Origin: Pseudomonas fluorescens
Lineage (GTDB): Bacteria; Pseudomonadota; Gammaproteobacteria; Pseudomonadales; Pseudomonadaceae
Direction of reading: 5' to 3'
DNA: 64,000 nucleotides
Assembly (NCBI RefSeq): GCF_001623525.1
Contig: NZ_CP015225.1
Location: 558,001 to 622,000 of the forward strand
Shown here: in pieces, positions 1 through 9,620 of the stretch
How positions within the stretch are numbered: position 1 is the stretch's first letter
Layout: every line of letters starts with the position of its first letter
Program-made: the position numbers and the translations under genes
Notes under the pieces: generated by a model
Databases searched by the model: none
What the model saw: only the letters and a program-made list of their open reading frames with translations
Told to the model about the DNA's origin: nothing

Positions 1-100
1 CTTGCTCCCGCTGGACTGCGAAGCAGGCCCAAGTTCTTTGTTTCAGCACAAATTTTTGGGGCGGCTTCGCCACCCAGCGGGAGCAAGCTCCCTCGCCACA
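1..100. repeat. REP-pair intergenic palindrome (type A), cut by window start
   Basis: Two inverted arms: GCTCCCGCTGG near the start and CAGCGGGAGCAAGCTCCC near the end, closing with CTCGCCACA. The same arms recur about ten times in the window between genes. This is the paired REP (REPIN-like) architecture common in Pseudomonas. The left arm is incomplete because the window starts inside it. Confidence 0.85.
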
Positions 101-257
101 GGTGTGCTGTTGACCCTATTCCCAGTCCAAACAGGGCAGTGTTTATCCGAATGTAGGATCGTTCTGGATTGGGCTACGTTGTCTTGCGCCATTGCCTACA
201 CCTGCGCCAGAATCCGCCGGCTTGTGCACCTAGAGGCCGGGTTCTATCGTTTCCGGG

Positions 258-481
258 TCGCTGAGGAATCAGCGATCGGGTTTGGTAGCCCTGGTGTCGG
301 TGCATAGCGTCATCTCTTGCAAGTGCAATCATGCACTTCGCTTTTTGGTGGCCATGCGCAGGGTCTCTTCGGAGGCGCCGGCTCCGATGCCCGGTCTACC
401 AACCTTCGTATGGCCGCCACCCTAATTCGTTTGGTAGCGAGAGGGTGTTGGCTCCCTTACTACAGCATCGGAGCTTCAACT
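258..481 (+). promoter_or_regulatory. Structured 5' leader of the DUF6124-type gene
   Basis: About 220 bases with no credible gene, dense in perfect hairpins: TCGCTGA/TCAGCGA with a GGAA loop (258-275); AAGTGCA/TGCACTT with an ATCA loop (321-338), followed shortly by CGCTTTTT, so terminator-like; TCGGAG/CTCCGA (369-387). TTTGGTAG occurs at 281-288 and again at 430-437, flanking a central CTACCAA (396-402) that could pair with either copy. These features are read directly from the sequence. The idea that it is an attenuator or switch is inference. The leader ends directly at the start codon at 482. Confidence 0.5.
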
Positions 482-835
482 ATGTTCAAAGTAACCCCCA
501 ACCCACCGGACACCGACCCGACTCCACCACGCAAAAAAACCAAGAAACTCGACGAAGCCGCCGAACGCGTACTCGACTATTACCTGAACCCCAAGCCGGA
601 CAAGCCCGAAGCCGAGGCTGCGCCCGGCCAACTCTTCACCGTCATCAAGGACGTCGACACCGAAAGCCTGCTCGCCAACCTCAGCGAAACCCTGGCCTCG
701 GCCAATGTCATGGTCAGCGACCTGGCTTTCGACCTGGATGGTTCACGCCGGCATTTTGCCCTGGGCATCCAACAACTGATTGAACTGGGCACCTTATTGG
801 CGAACCGCGCGCTGGATAACGTCGAAGCACGCTAG
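482..835 (+). CDS. DUF6124/DUF3077-type small protein
   Basis: A 117-residue soluble protein beginning MFKVTPNPPDTDP. The N-terminal 30 residues are rich in proline, threonine and lysine. A helical C-terminal half (about 48-115) contains LFTVIKDVDTESLLANLSET and ends in a conserved-looking LANRALDNV. The layout matches the small Pseudomonas proteins grouped as DUF6124 (older name DUF3077), whose function is unknown; the assignment is from memory of the family pattern. The open frame extends upstream, but ATG 482 is chosen because the family begins MFKVTPNPP and because the structured leader ends there. It stands alone: an REP pair follows before rutR. No signal peptide or membrane segment is visible. 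Confidence 0.75.
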   Translation: MFKVTPNPPDTDPTPPRKKTKKLDEAAERVLDYYLNPKPDKPEAEAAPGQLFTVIKDVDTESLLANLSETLASANVMVSDLAFDLDGSRRHFALGIQQLIELGTLLANRALDNVEAR

Positions 836-853
836 CCGCTTCACCAAAAAACT

Positions 854-985
854 TGTGGTGAGGGGATTTATCCCCGTTGGGGGTGCGAAGCGCCCCCATA
901 ACGATCAAATGCCATCCGCCTGACACACCGAGGCGAGGTCTGGGGGCTGCTGCGCAGCCCAACGGGGATAAATCCCCTCGCCACA
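854..985. repeat. REP-pair intergenic palindrome (type B)
   Basis: Inverted arms GTGAGGGGATTTATCCCCGTT and AACGGGGATAAATCCCC, closing CTCGCCACA, with a central CTGCTGCGCAGCCC stem. It separates the DUF6124 gene from rutR and may also act as their transcription terminator. Confidence 0.85.
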
Positions 986-1108
986 AAAACGGCTGCGTAC
1001 ATCTGCCTGAATGGCAATAAACGTGTGAGCAAGCTCCCACAGAGATCCCAGTGTTATCGAAAGTGAGTGAATGCTAACCTTGGCCAACGCTGTCCCCAGG
1101 GAGCCCTC

Positions 1109-1729
1109 ATGGGCAATCACAAGATCGAGATTCGTCGAAGTAACGTCGAGAAAATCCTGCTGGCCGCCGAGAAGGTCTTTGCCGAAAAAGGCTTCGGCAG
1201 CACCGCCATGGCCGACATCGCCGCCGAAGTGCAATTGCCCCGTTCCAACCTGCACTATTACTTCAGCACCAAGAGCGAACTCTACAGCGCCGTGCTGTTC
1301 GACCTGCTGGAGGTCTGGAAGCAGGACGCCTTGTGCTTCGAAATGTTCGACGACCCCCGGGTGGTGCTCAGCAGTTACATCCGCGCCAAGATGAACCACT
1401 CCCGTAGCCGCCCCTACGGCTCGAAAGTCTGGGCCAACGAAGTCATCCACGGCGCCCCGACCCTGGGCGAGGCCCTGGATGCCAGCCTTTACGACTGGGC
1501 CAAGATGAAGGAAGCGAAAATCCGCCAATGGGTGGAAGACAAACGCATCCTCCCGATAGAACCCTCAAGCCTGCTCTACATGATCTGGGCCTCGACTCAG
1601 CACTACGCCGACTTCGACCACCAGATCAACATCCTCAACGACCACCAGCCGCTGTCGGACATGCAGTTCGAACGGGCGGTGCAGACGGTGACCAGTGTAA
1701 TTTTGCGGGGGATTGGGTTGGAGCCGTAG
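1109..1729 (+). CDS. rutR: TetR-family regulator, RutR-like (pyrimidine catabolism)
   Basis: A 206-residue TetR-family repressor. The N-terminal helix-turn-helix lies at about residues 13-58 (AAEKVFAEKGFGSTAMADIA, then LPRSNLHYYFSTKSELY). The C-terminal ligand domain contains SRPYGSKVWANEVIHGAP and IWASTQHYADFDHQI, as in RutR. In Enterobacteria RutR senses uracil or thymine and controls pyrimidine genes, and the neighbouring preA, preT and hydA genes fit that role. The ATG at 1109 is preferred over an in-frame ATG 14 codons upstream, because MGNHKIEIRRSNV is a normal TetR start. The 3' two-thirds of this gene is repeated at about 2939-3418, so the tail of this copy may derive from a duplication or insertion event. 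Confidence 0.88.
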   Translation: MGNHKIEIRRSNVEKILLAAEKVFAEKGFGSTAMADIAAEVQLPRSNLHYYFSTKSELYSAVLFDLLEVWKQDALCFEMFDDPRVVLSSYIRAKMNHSRSRPYGSKVWANEVIHGAPTLGEALDASLYDWAKMKEAKIRQWVEDKRILPIEPSSLLYMIWASTQHYADFDHQINILNDHQPLSDMQFERAVQTVTSVILRGIGLEP

Positions 1730-1784
1730 TCGGTGACCGATTGGGATAATACATAGTAGTGCATAAGTTAGTTATAACTTGTAC

Positions 1785-2831
1785 TTACTGGCTGCGAATT
1801 CCCGTTCTCAATGTTTCTGTGAGTTTTTCAATATCGCGGCTTTTAGCGATCCATCGAGCGAGGGTAAGCTTTACCGTCGCATCATTAAGCTCTTGGCTCG
1901 ATGCGTTATTAGCGATAAGGGTTTCATGGTGTGCTTGAAGTTTTTTGTATTGTATATGTGTTGGAGTATCGCCCCACGTATCCATGATTGGATGCATTAT
2001 CCTAGCTTTATCGTACAGCGTTGCCTCGTTGATGAGCCGGTTTATAAAGCTGATTTCTTCGATTGGGATGTTTGAGGAGTTAATCTGTGTAGGTGGCGTA
2101 AGCGGAGGCTCTGCTGGCAGTAGTGAAGGCGTAGAAGGAGCAGTTTTGTATCGCTGTGACCAAATTTTGCGCGGCGTAAGTATTCTTGTTTGGTTAGATT
2201 CCGAAACAGTGCGAGAAGTTGAAGGGTTCAATGTGGTTCGTTGTAGTGGCGGAAGGGCTGTTTGGGCGAGCTTTCTAACTTTCAATATGAGAGGGAACGA
2301 AGCATTCCCGCTCGGATCATGTCGATTAACCGGATCATTCCCACAATAAGCATACGCATTAATCCCCCCATCCCCAAAAGGACTCAACTCATCCGGACTA
2401 TTGAACCGCATCAACACCGGATTAAAAGCCCGATTACCCTGTCCCAACAAATAATGACCGGTTATCGAGTCAGGCCGCTCCCCATTAAAACCGAGCAGGC
2501 AACTCAAACCGCTTTCCCCTGTGCGATAACCGTAGGCGGTATAGGCCATCTGTCGCGAGTCTGTATCCGCCACTGTCCTGAGCAACGAACGTTGTTGATC
2601 CGTTGCCAACAGCGTCGTCTCGGCGGCGGCGTCGGTGCCTGATCGTTGCGCCAGCGGCTGGGGGCCGTGACGCATGATCGTCAGCTGCGACTCACCCTCT
2701 ATCTCGTTAACCAACTCGTCTTCTTGATAGAAACGTTGGGTGCCTGGGCTCTCCAGAGGCTTCAAGCCTACGAGGCGATCCAGTGGGTCATATTGATAGC
2801 GGCACAGTATTTTTATTGGCGGCGCTGACAT
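1785..2831 (-). CDS. Mini-RHS protein A: RHS core with variable C-terminal tip
   Basis: A 348-residue protein. Residues 1-176 form an RHS repeat-associated core: a YD-type start (RYQYDPLDRLVGLKP), then LLGQGNRAFNPVLMRFNSPD, then GINAYAYCGNDPVNR and the terminal DPSGN. The tip (177-348) has no motif I recognise. It is proline/serine-rich at first, then helical. In polymorphic-toxin families the segment after this core is the toxin. There is no signal peptide and no long RHS barrel, so this is an orphan-style short RHS. DNA of the tip is visibly AT-richer than its surroundings. No open frame that could be an immunity gene lies between its stop and the rutR stop 55 bases away. About eight residues differ in the core from copy B at 3448-4563, while the tips are unrelated. 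Confidence 0.82.
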   Translation of the reverse strand: MSAPPIKILCRYQYDPLDRLVGLKPLESPGTQRFYQEDELVNEIEGESQLTIMRHGPQPLAQRSGTDAAAETTLLATDQQRSLLRTVADTDSRQMAYTAYGYRTGESGLSCLLGFNGERPDSITGHYLLGQGNRAFNPVLMRFNSPDELSPFGDGGINAYAYCGNDPVNRHDPSGNASFPLILKVRKLAQTALPPLQRTTLNPSTSRTVSESNQTRILTPRKIWSQRYKTAPSTPSLLPAEPPLTPPTQINSSNIPIEEISFINRLINEATLYDKARIMHPIMDTWGDTPTHIQYKKLQAHHETLIANNASSQELNDATVKLTLARWIAKSRDIEKLTETLRTGIRSQ

Positions 2832-2938
2832 GGGCTGGGTTCTGCTTGGCGAACTGGGTTGTGTCAGGCTCGGATATTTTTTGAGTGGCGTCTACTAGCA
2901 GAACTGTTAGTTTGGGGCGTGCTTTTACCCCGTCCCCA
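2832..2938 (-). promoter_or_regulatory. 5' flank of mini-RHS A, conserved with copy B
   Basis: About 75 bases upstream of the RHS start (2832-2905) match the flank of copy B (4564-4640), including CAGAACTGTTAGTT. The similarity then breaks off before the rutR remnant. It presumably carries the RHS promoter; no convincing -35/-10 pair was picked out. Confidence 0.45.
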
Positions 2939-3418
2939 CCTGCATTACTACTTCAGCACCAAAAGCGAACTATACAGGCCGTGCTGTTCGACCTGCTGGA
3001 GGTCTGGAAGCAGGACGCCTTGTGCTTCGAAATGTTCGACGACCCCCGGGTGGTGCTCAGCAGCTACATCCGCGCCAAGATGAACCACTCCCGCAGCCGT
3101 CCCTATGGCTCGAAAGTCTGGGCCAACGAAATTATCCACGGCGCCCCGACCCTGGGCGAGGCCCTGGACGCCAGCCTCTACGACTGGGCCAAGATGAAGG
3201 AAGCGAAAATCCGCCAATGGGTGGAAGACAAACGCATCCTCCCGATAGAACCCTCAAGCCTGCTCTACATGATCTGGGCCTCGACCCAGCACTACGCCGA
3301 CTTCGACCACCAGATCAACATTCTCAACGACCACCAGTCGCTGTCGGACATGCAGTTCGAACGGGCGGTGCAGACCGTGACCAGTGTGATTTTGCGGGGG
3401 ATTGGGTTGGAGCCTTAG
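2939..3418 (+). pseudogene. rutR 3'-terminal fragment (duplicate, frameshifted)
   Basis: This stretch repeats the rutR sequence of about 1245-1729 at very high identity but lacks the promoter, start and helix-turn-helix. It begins inside the codons for NLHYYFSTKSELY. Near its start AGCGCC of rutR has become AGGCC, a one-base loss that shifts the frame. From there the reading frame is intact to the same C-terminus, VILRGIGLEP. It is best read as a non-functional remnant carried along in a tandem duplication or cassette insertion with the RHS genes. Confidence 0.85.
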
Positions 3419-3447
3419 TTTGTCTGCCCGGTGCGTGACGGCGGAAA

Positions 3448-4563
3448 CTAATAAAGTTTAAATCTTTGCTTTCGAATTAACGTGGCGTTATCTTCGAGGA
3501 ACTTAACCTTGGCTCTGATTCGACTGTTTCTGACGTTAGCGGATGCACGACCACGCTCATCCTTCGGCGCTCTATTAGCCAAAAGTTGTGAATAATTTTT
3601 AGTGGCGATTTTGAAGCGGCTTTCCAGTTTTTTATCTATAACTATCAGGTGGTGTGGAGTGTTTTTTAAGAGTGGTCCGATTATTCTATCGTACCGGCGT
3701 GCACGCCCAGGGTCTATTCTAGAATTAGCTAGTTTATTAAGTTCTTTCTCGGAGAAATGATCCGATTTAGGACGGTAGGGTCCTCTTTTTTCTCTCTCGC
3801 GAGGCAATGCTTCTAATCCCGTCGGGGCTTCACTAGGAGTGCCGGACGATGTGCCGGGAGTTGAGTGATTATTGGCTGGCAATTCTGCTATTAGGTTGGT
3901 TTCAGTTTGGGTAGAGCGGGTAAAAGTGCGAGGAGTGGAAAGGTCTAATGCGGTTTCTTGTACCGGTGGCAGGTATGCTTGGCTAGTCGATGGTCGGATA
4001 TATCTTTGGCTAGTCGATGGTCGGAAAAATGGCATGTTCCCACTCGGATCATACCGATTAACCGGATCATTCCCACAATAAGCATACGCATTGATCCCAC
4101 CCTCATCAAAAGGACTCAACTCATCCGGACTATTGAACCGCATCAATACCGGATTAAAAGCCCGATTACCCTGTCCCAACAAATAATGACCGGTTATCGA
4201 GTCAGGACGCTCCCCATTAAAACCGAGCAGACAACTCAAACCGCTTTCCCCTGTGCGATAACCATAGGCGGTATAGACCATCTGTCGCGAGTCTGTATCC
4301 GCCACTGTCCTGAGCAACGAACATTGTTGATCCGTCGCCAACAGCATCGTCTCGGCGGCGGCGTCGGTGCCTGATCGTTGCGCCAGTGGCTGGGGGCCGT
4401 GACGCATGATTGTCAGCTGCGACTGGCCCTCTATCTCGTTAACCAACTCGTCTTCTTGATAGAAACGTTGGGTGCCTGGGCTCTCCAGAGGCTTCAAGCC
4501 TACGAGGCGATCCAGTGGGTCATATTGATAGCGGCACAGTATTTTCATTGGCGGCGCTGACAT
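3448..4563 (-). CDS. Mini-RHS protein B: same core, different C-terminal tip
   Basis: A 371-residue protein with the same 176-residue RHS core as copy A (MKILCRYQYDPLDRLVGLKP at the start, GINAYAYCGNDPVNRYDPSGN-type ending). It continues into an unrelated tip of about 195 residues. The tip has a low-complexity linker with repeated RPSTSQ, then a lysine/arginine-rich C-terminal domain (from GPYRPKSDHFSEKEL onward, ending RKQRFKLY). The basic end is compatible with a nucleic-acid-directed toxin, but no catalytic motif is recognised. Tip DNA is AT-rich. Only 29 bases separate its stop from the rutR-fragment stop, so no downstream immunity gene is present. Start ATG and upstream flank are as in copy A. 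Confidence 0.82.
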   Translation of the reverse strand: MSAPPMKILCRYQYDPLDRLVGLKPLESPGTQRFYQEDELVNEIEGQSQLTIMRHGPQPLAQRSGTDAAAETMLLATDQQCSLLRTVADTDSRQMVYTAYGYRTGESGLSCLLGFNGERPDSITGHYLLGQGNRAFNPVLMRFNSPDELSPFDEGGINAYAYCGNDPVNRYDPSGNMPFFRPSTSQRYIRPSTSQAYLPPVQETALDLSTPRTFTRSTQTETNLIAELPANNHSTPGTSSGTPSEAPTGLEALPREREKRGPYRPKSDHFSEKELNKLANSRIDPGRARRYDRIIGPLLKNTPHHLIVIDKKLESRFKIATKNYSQLLANRAPKDERGRASANVRNSRIRAKVKFLEDNATLIRKQRFKLY

Positions 4564-4700
4564 GGGCTGGGTTCTGCTTGGCGAACTGGGTTGTGTCAGG
4601 CTCGGATATTTTTGGGAGGCCGTCTACTAACAGAACTGTTAGTTGGATCGGGCGCTTCTGGTGGGGGAGCCCTGAGGTTTTGTGCTGTGGCTGAGGGCCT

Positions 4701-4722
4701 CATCGCGAGCAAGCTCGCGATG
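4701..4722. repeat. Short palindrome (REP type C half)
   Basis: CATCGCGAGC-AA-GCTCGCGATG, a perfect 10-base inverted repeat just downstream of the preA stop codon. It is the single-arm form of the type C element at 28406-28495 and may serve as the preA terminator. Confidence 0.7.
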
Positions 4723-4746
4723 GCGTCAGCCCAGGCACCTCAACTT

Positions 4747-6021
4747 TCAAACCGCCACATGATAGGGATTACGCGGATCATGGTTCCAATCCAGGAACGG
4801 CTTGCCGGTGTCCACCGTCACCATCTCGATGCAGTCTTGCACCGGGCAGGTGATCTGGCACAGGTTACAGCCCACGCATTCCTCATCGATTACTTCATAT
4901 TTACGTGTGCCGTCCGCTTGCTTGAGGCTGGCGATGGCCTGGTGTGAGGTGTCTTCGCAGGCGATGTGGCAGCGACCGCAACCGATGCACGCCTCTTGGT
5001 CGATTTTTGCGATGACCTGGTAGTTGATGTCCAGGTACTTCCAGTCGGTGGTGTTGCTCACTGCGCGACCGGAGAAGGCCTGGAGGTTGGCGTGGCCGTG
5101 CTCGTCCATCCAGCGTGACAGGCCGTCCTTCATCTCGTCGACGATACGAAACCCATGCAGCATTGCGGCGGTGCAGACTTGCACCGCGCCGCTGCCCAAG
5201 GCGATGAATTCCGCCGCGTCGCGCCAGCTGCCGATGCCGCCGATGCCGCAGATCGGTAAGCCTTGGGTCTGCGGGTCACGGGCGATTTCGGCGACCATGT
5301 TCAGGGCGATGGGCTTGACCGCCGAGCCGCAATAACCGCCATGGGTGCTCTGGCTGCCGACGCTGGGCAGGGCGACCATGCGGTCGAGGTCGACGCTGGT
5401 GATGGAGTTGATGGTGTTGATCAGCGACACCGCGTCCGCACCGCCGCGATGGGCGGCCCGGGCGGCGACGCGGATGTCGGTGATGTTCGGCGTGAGCTTG
5501 ACGATCACCGGCAACGAGCAATAGGTCTTGCACCAACGGGTCACTTGCTCGACGTACTCTGGCACCTGGCCGACCGCCGCGCCCATGCCGCGTTCCGGCA
5601 TGCCGTGGGGGCAGCCGAAGTTCAGTTCGATGCCGTCGGCACCGGTGGCTTCCACCAACGGCAGGATGCGTTTCCAGGATTCTTCGACGCAGGGCACCAT
5701 CAGCGACACGATCAACGCCCGGTCCGGCCAATCCTTTTTCACCTGGGTGATTTCCCGCAGGTTGATCTCCAGGGAACGGTCGGTGATCAGCTCGATGTTG
5801 TTGATGCCCAACACCTCGCGATTGGCGCCGTAATGGGCTGAGTAGCGCGACGACACGTTCACTGCCGCCGGATCTTCCCCAAGGGTTTTCCAGACCACGC
5901 CCCCCCAGCCGGCCTCGAAGGCGCGGACCACGTTGTAGGCCTTGTCGGTGGGCGGCGCGGAGGCCAGCCAGAACGGATTGGGGGCTTTGATGCCGGCGAA
6001 GACAATCGACAGATCGGCCAT
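4747..6021 (-). CDS. preA: NAD-dependent dihydropyrimidine dehydrogenase, subunit PreA
   Basis: A 424-residue catalytic subunit of the bacterial dihydropyrimidine dehydrogenase, which with PreT reduces uracil and thymine to their 5,6-dihydro forms using NADH. Residues 1-310 are a dihydroorotate-dehydrogenase-like FMN barrel (GIKAPNPFWLASAPPTDKAY at the N-terminus, IELNFGCPHG in the substrate region, CGIGGIGSWRDAAEFIALG for phosphate binding). Two [4Fe-4S] ferredoxin motifs follow at about 345-355 (CIGCGRCHIAC) and 382-392 (CVGCNLCQITC). The length is typical. The start directly abuts the preT stop, so the two are co-transcribed. This is the first reductive step of the pyrimidine pathway that hydA and the amidohydrolase at 11.2 kb continue. 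Confidence 0.95.
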   Translation of the reverse strand: MADLSIVFAGIKAPNPFWLASAPPTDKAYNVVRAFEAGWGGVVWKTLGEDPAAVNVSSRYSAHYGANREVLGINNIELITDRSLEINLREITQVKKDWPDRALIVSLMVPCVEESWKRILPLVEATGADGIELNFGCPHGMPERGMGAAVGQVPEYVEQVTRWCKTYCSLPVIVKLTPNITDIRVAARAAHRGGADAVSLINTINSITSVDLDRMVALPSVGSQSTHGGYCGSAVKPIALNMVAEIARDPQTQGLPICGIGGIGSWRDAAEFIALGSGAVQVCTAAMLHGFRIVDEMKDGLSRWMDEHGHANLQAFSGRAVSNTTDWKYLDINYQVIAKIDQEACIGCGRCHIACEDTSHQAIASLKQADGTRKYEVIDEECVGCNLCQITCPVQDCIEMVTVDTGKPFLDWNHDPRNPYHVAV

Positions 6022-7389
6022 TTACGCAGCCTCCACGTTGAGCATGAGTTGAGCGTTGATCGCCTCGGCGGCGAGCTTGCCGTGCTGCACGGCCTGCACG
6101 GTCAGGTCCTGGTCCAGGCTGGTGCAATCGCCGCCGGCGTAGACACCGGGAATGCTGGTGCGCAGGTGTTCGTCCACCAGGATTCGTCCGTCCTGGCGCT
6201 TGAGCTCCCGGGCCAGCGGGTCCACCAGTGCGTTGTCATCGAAGGCTTGGCCGATGGCTTTGAAAATGGCGTCGGCGGGCAGGTCGAAGGTGTCGGTGCC
6301 GATGACCAGCCGACCGTTTTCCAGGTGGGTGCGGGAGAAGCGCATGCCGCGCACATTCCCCGTGTCGTCGAGCAAGACCTGTTGCGGCTGCGCCCACGTC
6401 AACAGGCGCACCTGATTGGCCTTGGCGATGTCCTGTTCATGGACGGTGGCGCCCATGTCTTCCAAGCCGCGGCGGTACACCAGGTTGACATCCCGGGCGC
6501 CGAGGCGAGCCATCTGCACGGCCATGTCGATGGCGGTGTTACCGGCGCCGAGCACGATGCAGCGGTCGGCCAGCGGCAACTGGCTGAGGTCGTCGGCCTG
6601 GCGCAGTTCGCGGATGTAGTCGGTGGCGGCCAGCAGCCCCGGCGCCTGTTCGTCGCTCAGGCCCAGTTGTTTGCTGGCCGCCAGGCCGAGGCCGAGGAAC
6701 ACCGCGTCAAACTGCTGGTGCAGGTCGCTCAGGCTCAGGTTCTCGCCGAGTTTTTGGCCGTGACGGATTTCGATGCCGCCGATCTCCAACAGGAAGTCCA
6801 GTTCACGTTGGGCGTAGTCGTCCACCAGTTTGTACTTGGCGATCCCGTATTCGTTGAGGCCGCCGGCTTTTTCACGGGCTTCGAAAACCACCACGTCATG
6901 GCCGTGCATTGCGCTGCGATGGGCGCAGGACAAGCCCGCCGGGCCGGCCCCGACCACGGCGATGCGCTTGCCAGTGGTGGCGGCACGTTTGAACGGGTGT
7001 TCGCTGAAATGGGCGTTATCCACGGCGTAGCGTTGCAGCTGGCCGATCAATACCGGCGCGCATTCATGGACGTTGTTGCGCACGCAGGCTTGCTGGCAAA
7101 GGATCTCCGTGGGGCAGACCCGGGCACAACTGCCGCCGAGGATGTTGGCCGAGAGGATTTTCTGGGCCGCGCCTTGGACGTTGTCCTGGTGGATATTACG
7201 GATGAATGAAGGGATATCGATTTCGCTTGGACAGGCGTTCACGCACGGTGCGTCGTAGCAATACAGGCACCGGGAGGCTTCCAGGTGGGCCTGGCGCGCA
7301 TTGAGCGGTGGTGCCAGGTCGCTGAAGCGGGCGGCGAGGGTGGCCGGGTCTTCCTGGGAATGGGGGAGGTGACTCAAGGGCTGGATCAT
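6022..7389 (-). CDS. preT: NAD-dependent dihydropyrimidine dehydrogenase, subunit PreT
   Basis: A 455-residue FAD/NAD(H) and iron-sulfur subunit that passes electrons from NADH to PreA. The N-terminal cysteine-rich domain has CLYCYDAPCVNACPSEIDIP and GGSCARVCPTEILCQQAC, binding two [4Fe-4S] clusters. An FAD-binding Rossmann motif follows (VVGAGPAGLSCAHRSAMHG, about 145-163), then a nucleotide-binding motif (CIVLGAGNTAIDMAVQMARLG). The ending YAGGDCTSLDQDLTVQAVQHG is the usual FAD-closing region. An open frame extends 25 codons further upstream, but ATG 7389 (MIQPLSHLP) is the usual start. It follows hydA after a 183-base gap holding a large palindrome. Confidence 0.95.
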   Translation of the reverse strand: MIQPLSHLPHSQEDPATLAARFSDLAPPLNARQAHLEASRCLYCYDAPCVNACPSEIDIPSFIRNIHQDNVQGAAQKILSANILGGSCARVCPTEILCQQACVRNNVHECAPVLIGQLQRYAVDNAHFSEHPFKRAATTGKRIAVVGAGPAGLSCAHRSAMHGHDVVVFEAREKAGGLNEYGIAKYKLVDDYAQRELDFLLEIGGIEIRHGQKLGENLSLSDLHQQFDAVFLGLGLAASKQLGLSDEQAPGLLAATDYIRELRQADDLSQLPLADRCIVLGAGNTAIDMAVQMARLGARDVNLVYRRGLEDMGATVHEQDIAKANQVRLLTWAQPQQVLLDDTGNVRGMRFSRTHLENGRLVIGTDTFDLPADAIFKAIGQAFDDNALVDPLARELKRQDGRILVDEHLRTSIPGVYAGGDCTSLDQDLTVQAVQHGKLAAEAINAQLMLNVEAA

Positions 7390-7452
7390 GGAGTGGGCCT
7401 CACGGTGTTTGAGGTGCTGCCTCTGGTGGGCAGTGGTTTTTTTCGTTGCCTT

Positions 7453-7559
7453 GATCGTTCCCACGCTCTGCGTGGGAATGCGGCCCGGGACGCTCTGCGT
7501 CCCAGAGCGGAACGCGGAGCGTCCCCAGAGGCATTCCCACGCGGAGCGTGGGAACGATC
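7453..7559. repeat. Large intergenic inverted repeat (REP type D)
   Basis: Outer arms GATCGTTCCCACGCTCTGCG and CGCGGAGCGTGGGAACGATC, with nested inner stems GGGACGCTCTGCGTCCC-like. It lies in the hydA-preT intercistronic gap and could modulate expression or mRNA stability between the two. Confidence 0.85.
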
Positions 7560-7572
7560 AAAGGCCCGGATT

Positions 7573-9620
<2,048 letters not shown>

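Noticed and set aside
2..307. A 101-codon frame at the window start
   Set aside because: It runs through the REP pair and the first hairpin of the leader; no ribosome site or family pattern.
1785..4563. The paired RHS region as an insertion sequence or composite transposon
   Set aside because: No transposase, no terminal inverted repeats and no target-site duplication could be found; the repeated parts are a rutR tail and an RHS gene.
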